Shown here: positions 10,084-19,455 of the stretch, in pieces | Layout: every line of letters starts with the position of its first letter | How positions within the stretch are numbered: the stretch's first letter is position 1 | From: Strigamia acuminata | Lineage: Eukaryota > Arthropoda > Chilopoda > Geophilomorpha > Linotaeniidae | Length of the DNA: 64,000 nucleotides | Reading direction: 5' to 3' | NCBI GenBank assembly: GCA_949358305.1 | Contig: OX442314.1 | Coordinates: 55,003,369-55,067,368 of the forward strand | Program-made: the position numbers and the translations under genes | The notes under the pieces: model-generated | The model's input: only the letters and a program-made list of their open reading frames with translations | What the model was told of the DNA's origin: nothing | Database searches by the model: none

Positions 10084-10332
10084 GAGCCGTTTCAACCTCC
10101 ACCGGGAGTAAAATTAGGACAACTGTTCTGCTGGGAAGTGGAGTATTATTTCCCCATCATACCTAGATTAGCTCTCATCATCACTACACAATTAGTGAAG
10201 GGATTACCAGATCCCATAACTGTTGGATATATCATGAGAATCATGGAAATGATTTTTCAGGCTCGCCGAAAAGAATCATTCGAAATATTAGAACACATTT
10301 GGAACCTAATATTAGGCGGTGATATTGTCTAG
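10084..10332 (+). pseudogene. Fragment related to the unknown protein at 16,861
   Basis: The frame reads IEPFQPPPGVKLGQ, then a segment FPIIPRLALIITTQLVK and RRKESFEILEHIWNLIL. It aligns by eye with the ORF at 16,861-17,733 (MPMLCEAARNVSIDLNRQ, then RRPETFETLSYIWTHLL). Two independent copies of the motif suggest a mobile-element or endogenised-virus protein family I cannot name. No proper start is present; the upstream sequence is unrelated. Confidence 0.5.
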
Positions 10333-10984
10333 GGAACGTTATATTATTATGATGAATCTCTACGAAAACTTCGAAATTATTTTTGTGATAAAACAATTTG
10401 ATTATACTAATTTTTTAACAATATGTTATGTAACAACCAAATTTTTCTTTGTTTTTTTAAATCTATTTTTTGGACTTTAATTTTAACCCTTCCAACCCGA
10501 ATGTATTGGCTCCCCCTCTCGCCCTAAGATGGGCATATTTTGACCCAGATTCTGCGCATGCAGCAACATCCGGGGTTTTAGGGAATTTCAAAGAATTTGG
10601 CCAACAAATGTTTTTTTGACCACAACAAAGATGGCCGCCACTGAATCAAGGTCACATGTAAGTGTCTCTTTGCGATCAATTTTGATGTATGGACATTTTG
10701 ATGGACATTACCAGATCCACAACGGCCATCCACCTAGGGAATTCATTATTTATTTTAGCTAGTTAAATGTTAAAATTCATATTAAAGCTTTTCTTGTAAA
10801 ACTAACCTACTTTATTAGATCATATTCATTTAACTTGGGAAAAGTATTTAGTTCAAGTTATTTAGTTAGAAGAAATATTAGTAATCCAATTAATATTCCT
10901 TCTTATTTCACATTAGGTTGATAATTAATTTAATAAGTCTCTATGAGAGCAAACCACCATAACTCTTTATTTAATATTGATAAG
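10333..10984. other. No gene seen
   Basis: AT-rich intergenic DNA. A moderately GC-richer segment at 10,490-10,740 holds no coherent frame. Nothing further can be supported. Confidence 0.4.
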
Positions 10985-11215
10985 TTCAGGGTCACAACAA
11001 CACTCCACCCGGGTCACTGATACCTCATCCACCCTGATCGACCAAATCTTTTTAACCAAAAACCTCAATCACACCCCCTGCACCCTCACTGACCTAGACA
11101 GACTTGACCACAAGATCATGTCCCTGTCTCTCATTCTCCCCAAACCACCAACCTCTCAGCCCCCACACCATACTCCTATGTACACATTAAAACACTGCAA
11201 TTGGGATGACAAACC
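10985..11215 (+). pseudogene. Non-LTR retrotransposon endonuclease fragment
   Basis: The frame reads STRVTDTSSTLIDQIFLTKN, the signature near the end of the APE-type endonuclease domain of Jockey/I/CR1-like elements (TRVT...STLIDQIF). Nearby HKIMSLSL stands where SDH-type catalytic motifs usually sit, so the catalytic end is lost or diverged. It has no continuation into RT. Confidence 0.6.
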
Positions 11216-11574
11216 ATGCTTTTGTTGAATTTTCATTGTGAATAGTGGCATTAACCTGCTGAAATATCCATTAGGTGTCTCCAAATTCGTTGCCCAACAG
11301 TTATAAAAACTCATGAAGTGTTTCCTGATTCAGAAATCAGAAATTTTCTGAGTGTGTTGAGGTTTCAAAGTTGGTCGTTCGGCCATTTATTTAATAAACT
11401 ATCATTGGGAAAGCTTGAAGGTGATTATGAACAGTATTTTTACTGTTTCCTTCAAAGACATCACAGATTTTTTTGAACTGAGTGTGAACAGGATGTTACC
11501 AAATGTAAAACTGTGCAATCAGCTCGATTTATAGTTACTATTGGTCTTCCTGATTAAGGGTTATGTTGCTATTT

Positions 11575-11866
11575 TTCTTTTTACTGATGATACTCCAGTT
11601 ATATTTATCAATTAGCTTAGCAATTTCATGAGTAGTAAGTCTTCCAGCTTTCATTTTCCATATTTTTATCACTTCATCAACAGTGAATTTTCTTTTGTTT
11701 GACTAAATATAACCTCACCACTGTGGGAAATAATAAACATAAATTCCACAGACTTTTTGGACCACCTGTTTTTTCATTTATTGTTGATATTTTGAATAAG
11801 TCTAAACATTTAATCAGACATTACTTTAGTGTTTTCGTCATTCCACAGACTTTTTGGACGCACCCT
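11575..11866 (-). pseudogene. Tc1-like remnant: transposase N-terminal helix-turn-helix and TIR pieces
   Basis: Reading minus, 11,580-11,700 encodes KRKFTVDEVIKIWKMKAGRL followed by TTHEIAKLIDKYNWS, which resembles the first DNA-binding helices of Tc1-type transposases. To its right a TIR-like word occurs twice about 100 bases apart (ATTCCACAGACTTTTTGGAC at 11,741 and 11,841), as expected for subterminal transposase-binding sites. The catalytic domain is missing. Confidence 0.55.
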
Positions 11867-12045
11867 TACTTCACATTTTTGTCAAGCTGCAAAATGTATA
11901 TGAAGTTGTGAGAGTGCTGTGAAGTCAATTTTGTAACCATCAGCAAACTTAAAATCTAGGGCGCTGGAATACAGCAGAAAGATGGAGCCAGTGGCAGTAG
12001 CCAGTTATGTAAAGGAGGGGAAGCAATGTGTGTCTATTTGGGGTT

Positions 12046-12700
12046 TCTTCATTTCGTCGCCGTTTTTGGCGACGAAATGACACCCAAAACGGAAAAAGGG
12101 CGACGAAATGAAGGGAGACGAAATGATACGGTTGAACAACCAAAACAACCCAAACCGAACAGAAGAGCGACGAAATGACACGGCGACGAAATGAAGGGCG
12201 ACGAAATGATACTGCTAAGTAACCGAAACATTTGCCACAATTTGACCAGAATTTGGCCACAATTTGACCAGAATTTGGCCACAATTTAGCCAGAATTTGG
12301 CCACATTTTTGCCAGAATTTTGCGACATTTTGCCCACAATTTGGCCACAAGTTGGCCATAATTTGGTCAGAATTTATCCACAATTTGGCCACAATTTTGC
12401 CACAATTTGGCCTCAATGTTGCCACAATTTCGTCAGAATTTGGCCAGAATTTGGCCAGAATTTTGCAAGAATTTGGCCACATTTTGTCCACAAGCCACAA
12501 GTTTGCCAGAATTTGGCCACAAGTTGGCGAAATGCCACAACAATGACATGGCGACGAAGTGATGTGGCGACGAAATTATATGGCGACGAAGTGATGTGGC
12601 GACGAAATGATATGGCGACGAAATGATATGGCGACGAAATGAAAAAAAATTTTCCAACATAGCCTTTATTAAAAAAAAGTACGAGGGCGACGAAATGAAG
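12046..12700. repeat. Composite tandem array of GGCGACGAAATGA and AATTTGGCCA words
   Basis: Two outer blocks (12,046-12,225 and 12,545-12,700) contain about 14 copies of GGCGACGAAATGA and variants. In the right block they form a 16-bp tandem. The centre (12,230-12,530) is a run of AATTTGGCCA(C/G) words at roughly 17-18 bp spacing. The first outer copy is inverted against the rest (TCATTTCGTCGCC then GGCGACGAAATGA), so the array opens with a hairpin. It encodes no plausible protein despite long open frames created by the periodicity. Confidence 0.85.
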
Positions 12701-13021
12701 TGACCTCGTCTATTTGAGTATGGATTATTTGTAAACCCAACTCAAACCTTTTTTGCAGCCTCTCCACACATAATAATGTCCGATGCATCTGAGACACCTG
12801 ATGGAGAAATCCTGGAGATAAAATGGCCTTATTCATGTAAAAATCTAACTATTGAGCAGACAAGTACAGAGAAATCTGTTTGCTGTCAAGTAAAAGATAA
12901 TACTATTTCATTAAAAAGAAACAATAATTACTATTATCAGGAATGACTTGAAACATTTATAGATTTTAAGTATATTTTCAAATTTGTATTTTTTTTATCT
13001 CTTTAGCCCGCGCTGGCCGCC

Positions 13022-13371
13022 TCCATCAATGGCGTGTGTCCGTTCTTGTTGTGGCCAGATGCTTAAGTCAACATAAACCAGCAGACGAACAAAAAGTGTG
13101 GATATTCCCAGTTCTAGTTCCAAGCCATTGGCAGTTATTCATAATCGATTGGAAACCTATTGATATAACTCTGTATGATCCATTAGGCCAAATGGAAGAT
13201 AGTTATCCACCTTAGGAATCAGTAAAATTGAAACTTATAGCAGCAGGAATCGACTTACCCAAAAAATTTTTAAAAAGATGGGACCCACCACGAAGGCAAC
13301 AATTTGATTCAGATTCGTGTGGGCCGACTTTGTGCATCGATATTTGTAAGATTGAGACTTTATGCAAATAG
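13022..13371 (+). pseudogene. Ulp1/C48-type cysteine protease relic 1
   Basis: One frame (with a single internal TAG near 13,212) reads VLVPSHWQLFIIDWKPID, YDPLGQ and later QFDSDSCGPTLCIDI. These are the His-Trp, the Asp neighbourhood and the Gln...Asp-Ser-x-x-Cys-Gly of C48 (Ulp1/adenain-fold) proteases, which cleave SUMO-like or viral precursor proteins. Such domains ride in several DNA transposon groups. The stop means it is probably dead. A second relic follows at 14,046. Confidence 0.65.
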
Positions 13372-13594
13372 GAGGCCCATTTGATTTACAACACCGAATA
13401 GTCTGGGAAATTCATTACCAGGCGTTGAAACCGTTTGACTTAGAAGATCAAGACAAATTTTAGGATTAATCTTGAAAGCAATGAGTGTGAGTGAATGTGT
13501 TATAAATTCTTGCAACTTTTTGCACTGTAATTTTCAATTACAAATTCGTGAAACCTTTTGCACCGCTAATGCAATCTTCCAATTACAATTCTGT

Positions 13595-13930
13595 TCAATG
13601 CTTTGTGCATCGTTTCTTTTCTCTTCCTCGTTTCTCTTCTCCTACTCGTTTTTCTATTGCTTTTATTATCTCTTATGACTCGTCTTTTGCTTTTATTCTA
13701 GTTTTTATTTTTATTCTATTTTCTTCTTTCGTTATTTTTCTTCTCCTACTCGTCGTTTTTCTTTTCTTACTCGTCATTTTTTTTCAGTCGTCGTTTTTTT
13801 CCTTTTACTCGTTTTTCTGCTCTTACTTGTGTTTCTCTTGCTTTTATTTATATTCTTCTTTGTTTTGTGTTGTATTCTTCTATTTCTGGCTCTTGTTTCA
13901 TTAGATGTTTCTCTAAATTTGTTACTTGTC
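13595..13930 (+). repeat. Pyrimidine-rich low-complexity tract
   Basis: About 330 bases dominated by T and C with repeated CTCGTTTTTC/TCGTCGTTTTTC words. The long hydrophobic open frames here result from composition and are not supported as genes. Confidence 0.7.
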
Positions 13931-14045
13931 ATCATGTGTATTTATTTGTTATAATTATGTATTATCTTTTTTTAAATAAAACTTTAAATAATCACCCGCG
14001 TGCAGTTTAGACAAGAGTTCATCAGTCCTTTTTGTTCCATTCTGT

Positions 14046-14470
14046 ATGTCACAATGGCTTTCATCAGGAAACTTTCACTCGGTGGTGAGTTTTTCCCAAC
14101 GTCACCAAGCTCTCAATTATGATTTTTTGTTTTGTTTGCTTGAGACAAATCTAAAATCAGGTCACCACTGGATGCTCAATTTGATTTGTTTTAAGTCAAA
14201 ACAAATTGCCATTTTAGACTCAATGGACCCAAGTGACAATCAATTTACCATTCGGGAAGAGTCCTTCAACATCCTGAGTACGTATACAGCACTGTTTTAT
14301 GCAGTGGCTGATGTTTGATTTGATTTTTTCGGAATGGATTTTTAACTACGCTCAAGATGTTAAACAACAACAAAACTCGTTTGATTGCAGTTTATACGTT
14401 TGCGACTCTGTTAAAGCTCTGTTAACAGAGTCGTCATTTGAACTGATTCGAAGTGATCCTTACCGATAAA
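14046..14470 (+). pseudogene. Ulp1/C48-type cysteine protease relic 2
   Basis: The first part has SGHHWMLNLICFKSK followed by AILDSM (His-Trp and Asp positions). After a frameshift near 14,320 another frame reads QQQNSFDCSLYVCDSVKALL, with the catalytic Cys in the Gln-Asn-Ser-x-Asp-Cys context; the usual Gly after Cys is Ser. This is the full C48 order in two frames. It differs clearly from relic 1, so they are separate genes or deeply diverged copies. Confidence 0.7.
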
Positions 14471-14623
14471 ATCTTCGTAATATCCTCACCAAAACGAAGA
14501 GATTCCAGAAACAACCATTCGGTATAAGGGAAGATGCTGCCTTACTTAAGAGAGTTCTGGATAATTATAATTTCCTTCATCATTTCGATTTAAAGTTTAA
14601 TTTCAACAGTATGATACAAGAAG

Positions 14624-14845
14624 ATGTCCGGTTTACAGTCACTGAAATTCGATTCGAATCCAGTGGGAGCGAACATATGTTTACCTTTTGAAGGAGAGAA
14701 GGTGGACACCACAGCAATTGTCTCCACTAGGAAACATTTATTGTGTGTAATATGCAGAAGTTTGTACCACGAAGAATGTATGGGCTACGAATATGATGGT
14801 TCCTATTTTATTTGGACAAGTTGTGAACGTATTGACAAAGTTTAA
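14624..14845 (+). pseudogene. PHD/RING-like zinc finger fragment
   Basis: The ORF ends with LLCVICRSLYHEECMGYEY then FIWTSC. The spacing Cys-x2-Cys, His-x2-Cys and a final Cys fits the second half of a PHD finger. It follows the C48 relic on the same strand within 160 bases, so the two may derive from one transposon that carried both domains. An AATAAA lies 15 bases after the stop. Confidence 0.4.
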
Positions 14846-15086
14846 AACCATTTTGCTATTAAATAAACATTTATTAATTGCACAAATCGCCATGAAAATA
14901 AATAAATAAATTTTTTGTTTTTTTGCAAACTTTGATACAATTTAAGATTTCTAATAATTACTGACATGTCTTCTTTTTTCAATAAAGTTAGGAAAACCAT
15001 AAAAATTTCAAGGTGAAACATTATAACCATGAAACAACATTTTTTTCATTTCTGCTTTGCCGTGAAACCGAACGTTTTCTAAAGCC

Positions 15087-15205
15087 AGACGCCTAACACT
15101 GAATATTGGACGTTAGGCGCTGCATAGGCGCAATCCGCCCAACCCCAAGAGCCCAACATTTAGTTCCTAAGTGCCCAACGCCCAACATTTAGCCCATCCC
15201 GATAA
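15087..15205. repeat. GCCCAAC-rich repeat with an 8-bp hairpin
   Basis: CGCCTAAC (15,090-15,097) pairs perfectly with GTTAGGCG (15,112-15,119). The tail has repeated GCCCAAC words and ends CATTTAGCCCATCCC. A similar layout with CACCTGAC words and CCATCCC occurs at 28,680-28,845. Confidence 0.5.
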
Positions 15206-15396
15206 AGCTAAGACATCTGTAAAAACGCATTCGGTTTTACATGTAATGTTAAAAAATATTTGTATTGGGACTGTCAGCAGCGAGCAGCCAACAGAGAGGA
15301 ATACAGCCTCGTCGGCTGCTTCAACAGGAGCACCAACTCCACCACCTCTGCCTCCGGCAGCGACGCCGCGAGGACCCGCCCTGTTCTAAGTAGCGG

Positions 15397-15618
15397 TTGA
15401 AGCGCGACAAATTGACCGCAAAAGAACTTTGGAATTTGATAAAAACGAATATGGCGATCGAAACAACGAATCTCCAATACGAATGTCTGGACAAGCTGTT
15501 GCGTTTCAAGATGGCCGCGAAGAAAACACTTGACCAGCTGTGGAGCATGGCCTTCCGCTACGTCCCCGCCACGTGGACGCCAACATCCTCGGCTCAAACA
15601 GAGAGCCGAAGTTCATAG
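15397..15618 (+). pseudogene. Copia-type gag fragment
   Basis: The frame reads LTAKELWNLIKTNMAIETTN followed by LDKLLRFKMAAKKTLDQLW. This is the TAKE-x-W...L...K-M...S-x-x-x-H pattern of copia (UBN2-type) gag capsid regions. It is cut at both ends and lies inside unrelated transposon debris. Confidence 0.55.
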
Positions 15619-15691
15619 GACTAAATGCGCGTCGTATGGAGGAGACATACCGGAACCCAGGCCAAGTACGCAGTGTTACGCGGATTAAGAG

Positions 15692-16405
15692 ATGAGTTCG
15701 ACGCCACAGCCGAGGGAATCAGAACGACCTGCCGAAGTTGTAGTGCAAAAAGTCGTTTTTGCTGCTCCGCAATTTACATCACCTACTCCTACTCCAAAAG
15801 AATCAACAATTGCTAATAATCCGCTGTATGTTGATGTTACCAATCCAAATGTTTCGGCGTATGTACAGGTTAATACGAACAACATTTCTCGCTTGGTTCG
15901 AGCATCTTGGCAAATGATACTACCGGTAGGTATCTTCAATGCAATTAATGTCAATAAACAATGCACTGCAATGTCATTGTCAGCAATCCTAAAAGCTCAA
16001 GTTATTGCACCTTCTCACTGGAATGACAATGTCTACAATGATGTACTTTTTGCTGGCGATGAATTGTATAAAACGATTCGCATGTCATCGCAATCTAAAG
16101 GTGTTGAAATTCCAGAAAGTGGTTACTTGCACGTTGGCAACTTTGATGTGATCCACCATGACATTTCAGCTTTTGAACATTCTTTTGGCATCAATTATGA
16201 TGTCAATATTACCTTATTTGGTAGCTGGATGATCGACAAGTGAGAAATAACTTTGGATCAACACTAAAGGTCTAAAGTCCCTTTTTGCGAAGTATAGCTG
16301 TGGCATCCTGATCGCTAATTCTAAATCTTTTGTGATGTCCATTGATGGTAAGTTCGACTTTGCCAACTCTCATTCGTGTGGTAAAAGTGGAACCCTGACA
16401 TTGCA
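15692..16405 (+). pseudogene. Herpes-tegument/C76-like cysteine protease gene of a transposon
   Basis: Residues 1-183 run from MSSTPQPRES to SWMIDK. KQCTAMSLSAIL carries the presumptive catalytic Cys, followed by WNDNVYNDVLFAGDELY. After a frameshift the sequence continues at about 16,275-16,390 with GILIANSKSFVMSIDGKF and ANSHSCGKSG, matching the Asp/Asn-Ser-His-Ser motif. I recall this Cys...DSHS pattern from C76-like (large tegument protein-type) proteases carried by animal Helitron-like or Polinton-like elements. The DSH Asp is Asn here. A second copy of the C-terminal half lies at 17,340-17,530. Confidence 0.55.
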
Positions 16406-16552
16406 CCTTTCGTAGTAAAGGGTGTCTTCCAGCCAGCAGCCTGCGAATGGGTGTGTTGCCCCGATTGTCGTGTAGTTCATAAGAGGGAGAAGAAAACCAT
16501 TCTCCTAGACCCTCTCATTATGAACAAAAACAACACCCCTGATGGATGGTAG

Positions 16553-17733
16553 GTGGAGCCGCACCAACCATTCAAGAGGCCGAGCGCACCCGTTCTCCCC
16601 TCGCAAGTCATGCCACCAGTTAAAGTGAAACCTTCCGCGACGGTCACTCAAGAGACATCGGGACTCGAGTCACAACTGTCAACTTCACGAAACGCCATCG
16701 TAGCTTTACCCGAATTTCCAGAAAAACCGATGAAGCCCTCACCCACATCCGTATTGACTCTGTGGCCTAAGAAAAAGACGTGTGAAAAGCCACAGATGCC
16801 CTTAGTCCAACCGTACATGCCTGCCGAAAGACTAACTCGTAAGCAGAAATTCGCCACTACATGCCTATGCTTTGCGAAGCGGCGAGAAATGTGAGCATCG
16901 ACCTCAACCGGCAGCTAGAACCTGCATTTCAAGTCCCTATCATGATCATGCGATGGGTATTGGATAGTAGACGCCCGGAAACGTTTGAGACGTTAAGCTA
17001 TATTTGGACCCATCTCTTGATGAAGACCACGGCAGGCCATGACGCCACCATTCGAGAGGATTGGGCGATCACACTACCAACGGCCGAACAAGTCTATGGG
17101 GCAGCTCCCCCGGCACAAGCCATTCCTTTGCCCAGCCTTCGACCTTTAGAGTCCCTCAAGATAAAGCGTACGGGACCACCGGCCTGTACTGCACAAGATA
17201 GGGAGAACATTATGTCAACCCTAACCCGAGGTTTAGCTACAGCTCGTAGAACCCCGAGTCCAGACCCGGAGGTGTTCGGAGGACCTTCGCAAATCATCAA
17301 GGAGAAAAACGGTGTGCTGAAAGATCGAAAAGTGACAAAAGACTTTGGACAAACACTAATGCAAGCTCTTAATAAACTTTTTGCGAAACATAGCTCCGGC
17401 ATTCTCATCGCTAATTCGAAATATTTGGCTGTCATGTTCATTGATAAGTACTACTTTGCTGATTCTCATTCGTGCGGTAAAAGTGGCGCACCTGCAGCAA
17501 ATTGTCGAGCTTGCGTAATTGAATGTGATACGCTTGATGATTCGTTAGTGTCTGTAAAGGAGCAACAGGCGCAGATGGAGAATTCTCAATTGAAAATAAC
17601 TTCATTTAGGGTGCAATGCTCCCAGGTACTAGGTGAGAGAGAGAGAGGATCGACCGATCGATCGATTGGTTTTATTTATCTGACGTTTTTTTTTAAAGGG
17701 GCCCATCACAATCACCACCTTGGACGAAAATAA
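16553..17733 (+). pseudogene. Unknown element protein fused to the C-terminal half of a C76-like protease
   Basis: Two overlapping frames (16,553-16,894 and 16,861-17,733) read as one broken gene. A proline-rich N-terminus is followed by MPMLCEAARNVSIDLNRQ and RRPETFETLSYIWTHLL, shared with 10,084-10,332. A linker leads to LFAKHSSGILIANSKYL and YYFADSHSCGKSGAPAAN, a protease C-terminus that keeps the DSHS motif. The catalytic-Cys half is absent here and lies instead at 15,692. The duplicated half suggests a tandem rearrangement. The frame runs on into the 135-bp tandem array, so the true end is unclear. Confidence 0.45.
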
Positions 17734-17990
17734 CATCATTTGGGGTGCAATACTCCCAGGTACTAGGTGAGAGAGAGAGGATCGACCGATCGATCGATTG
17801 GTTTTATTTATCTGATGCTTTTTTTTTAAAGGGGCCCATCACGATCACCACCTTGGACGGAAAACGAAAATAACATCGTTTGGGGTGCAATGCTCGACCG
17901 ATCGATCGATTGGTTTTATTTATCTGACGTTTTTTTTTTTTTTTTTTTAAAGGGGCCTATCACGAACACCACCCTCGACGAGGTCGCCAC
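17608..17990 (+). repeat. Three tandem copies of a unit of about 135 bp
   Basis: Units start at about 17,608, 17,740 and 17,880 with GGGTGCAATGCTC. Each contains GATCGACCGATCGATCGATT, a T-run, and GGGGCCCATCACAATCACCA. The third lacks the CCAGGTACTAGGTGAGAGA segment. The first unit overlaps the end of the preceding ORF. Confidence 0.85.
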
Positions 17991-18477
17991 AGACCATCTA
18001 TGTGCGGCTGTGGGAATTTGGCAATAACATATTCTTCAAGCCGAGACGCTATACGCCAAAGTGAGTGATGCAATTTATGGTCGATTCGTCGGTCGCGGTT
18101 CAATTAATTGTTCCCCCCCCCCTAGTAACCTACCGTGGTTGCCAACAATTTTCAACGCGACGCGCGCCTCGCTCGGGATCGCCCGACACCGCCGGCACAT
18201 GGGTGGTCGGACATTCCAAAATCCACCCGAAATGACGTTTAGCGATTGAATCTCAAACTTTAAGTGCCAAGTGACTTAATTGTGGACCACACATTACCCG
18301 ATGTTGGTGAATGCAACACAAATCAGGAGTATGTCTTGCATCAAATGCAAAACATCTCCATACCATCCACCTTAGCGGGTGTACATCAAAATCCAAAATT
18401 AAAGAATGCGTAATAAAGTTCAAAATTACTGCCTAGAAAAGGAAGAGGATGATGGGAGATCAAATGATTATTTTTTA

Positions 18478-18660
18478 ACCGTGTTAAATTAAAAGAAAAC
18501 GTGGAATTTGTTTTTCTAGACGTTTTAAACCAAAAGAAATTGTGGAATTTGTTTTTCTAGACGTTTTAAACCAAAAGAAATTGTGGAATTTGTTTTTCTA
18601 GACGTTTTAAACCAAAAGAAATCGTGGAATTTGTTTTTCTAGACGTGTTAAATCAAAATA
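18478..18660 (+). repeat. 41-bp tandem repeat, about 4.4 copies
   Basis: The unit runs GACGTTTTAAACCAAAAGAA, then ATTGTGGAATTTGTTTTTCTA. Unit starts at 18,519, 18,560 and 18,601 give an exact 41-bp period, with diverged copies on both sides. Confidence 0.85.
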
Positions 18661-18976
18661 TTTACAAAAACACCGTGTGTAAATTTTCTTACATCACAAT
18701 TATAGACTGATTGCACGTGAACCAATCGAGTGGACTGACAAACTACTCGTACAAGTCGACAAGGACATTGTAGCGTAAGTCGTAACAGATCTACGAGTCG
18801 TCACCGCCATCGTAGCGTTACTCCAAATAGAGTCGCACAGATCTACAAGAAGATCAGTGATAACTTTCCTAATGCCTCAATGAATCAAGAAACTTGGTCC
18901 TACATGGCCGGTCTTCGCAACCACAGAAAAGTTTTAAACATATTTAAAAAATAATTATAAATATACAGCAATCTCC

Positions 18977-19455
18977 TTGATGAGATCTCTGTTTTCAAAT
19001 GTTATCCTCATGAAGGGTGACATAGGCCAAAACAAAGAGATGTGTACTCAGATACTTCAAGCAGTAAACCAAGGTGGACGACATTTAATCAATACGCCAA
19101 GGGAAGACGTAACTGAACTGGCGTTTGCATTGCCCAAAGACAGCAAAGAAGATCTAATAGAGTTCGAAAAAACCATTCAAAATGATGAAGAAGCAAAGAA
19201 ATCATTTGCAAGCTTTTCCCTGTACATTCTTTGATTACTAGTAACTAATTCATTTTTATTTGGACTATTTATAGACATCTAAGTTGGTCGAATGTGGAGG
19301 ATCCACACTAGATAGCATGTTTCGAATGCTTAGGAAAATAAGCATTGATGAAGTTTTTTCGCAATACAATTGGATGGGAATGAATCGATATAAGCACTGT
19401 CCTGTTACAAAATCATCCTTTCGTAAGAATTTTCCGACCGTCTGCGAACAACATG
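18977..19455 (+). pseudogene. DUF4806-like domain fragment
   Basis: After an upstream helix (KEDLIEFEKTIQNDEEAKKS), a frame change leads to KLVECGGSTLDSMFRMLRKI and VFSQYNWMGMNRYKHC, then FRKNFPTVCE. The GG...ML...YNW-x-G...K pattern is that of DUF4806, a domain common in expanded animal families often found with mobile DNA. The two parts lie in different frames separated by about 50 bases, which may be a short intron or a frameshift. Confidence 0.5.

Noticed and set aside
12230-12530. CRISPR-like reading of the regularly spaced AATTTGGCCA words
   Set aside because: The spacers are themselves repeats, the setting is eukaryotic, and no cas gene is present; this is a satellite array.
13548-13904. 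118-codon serine/phenylalanine-rich membrane-like protein
   Set aside because: It is a translation of a pyrimidine tract; hydrophobicity follows from T-rich codons.
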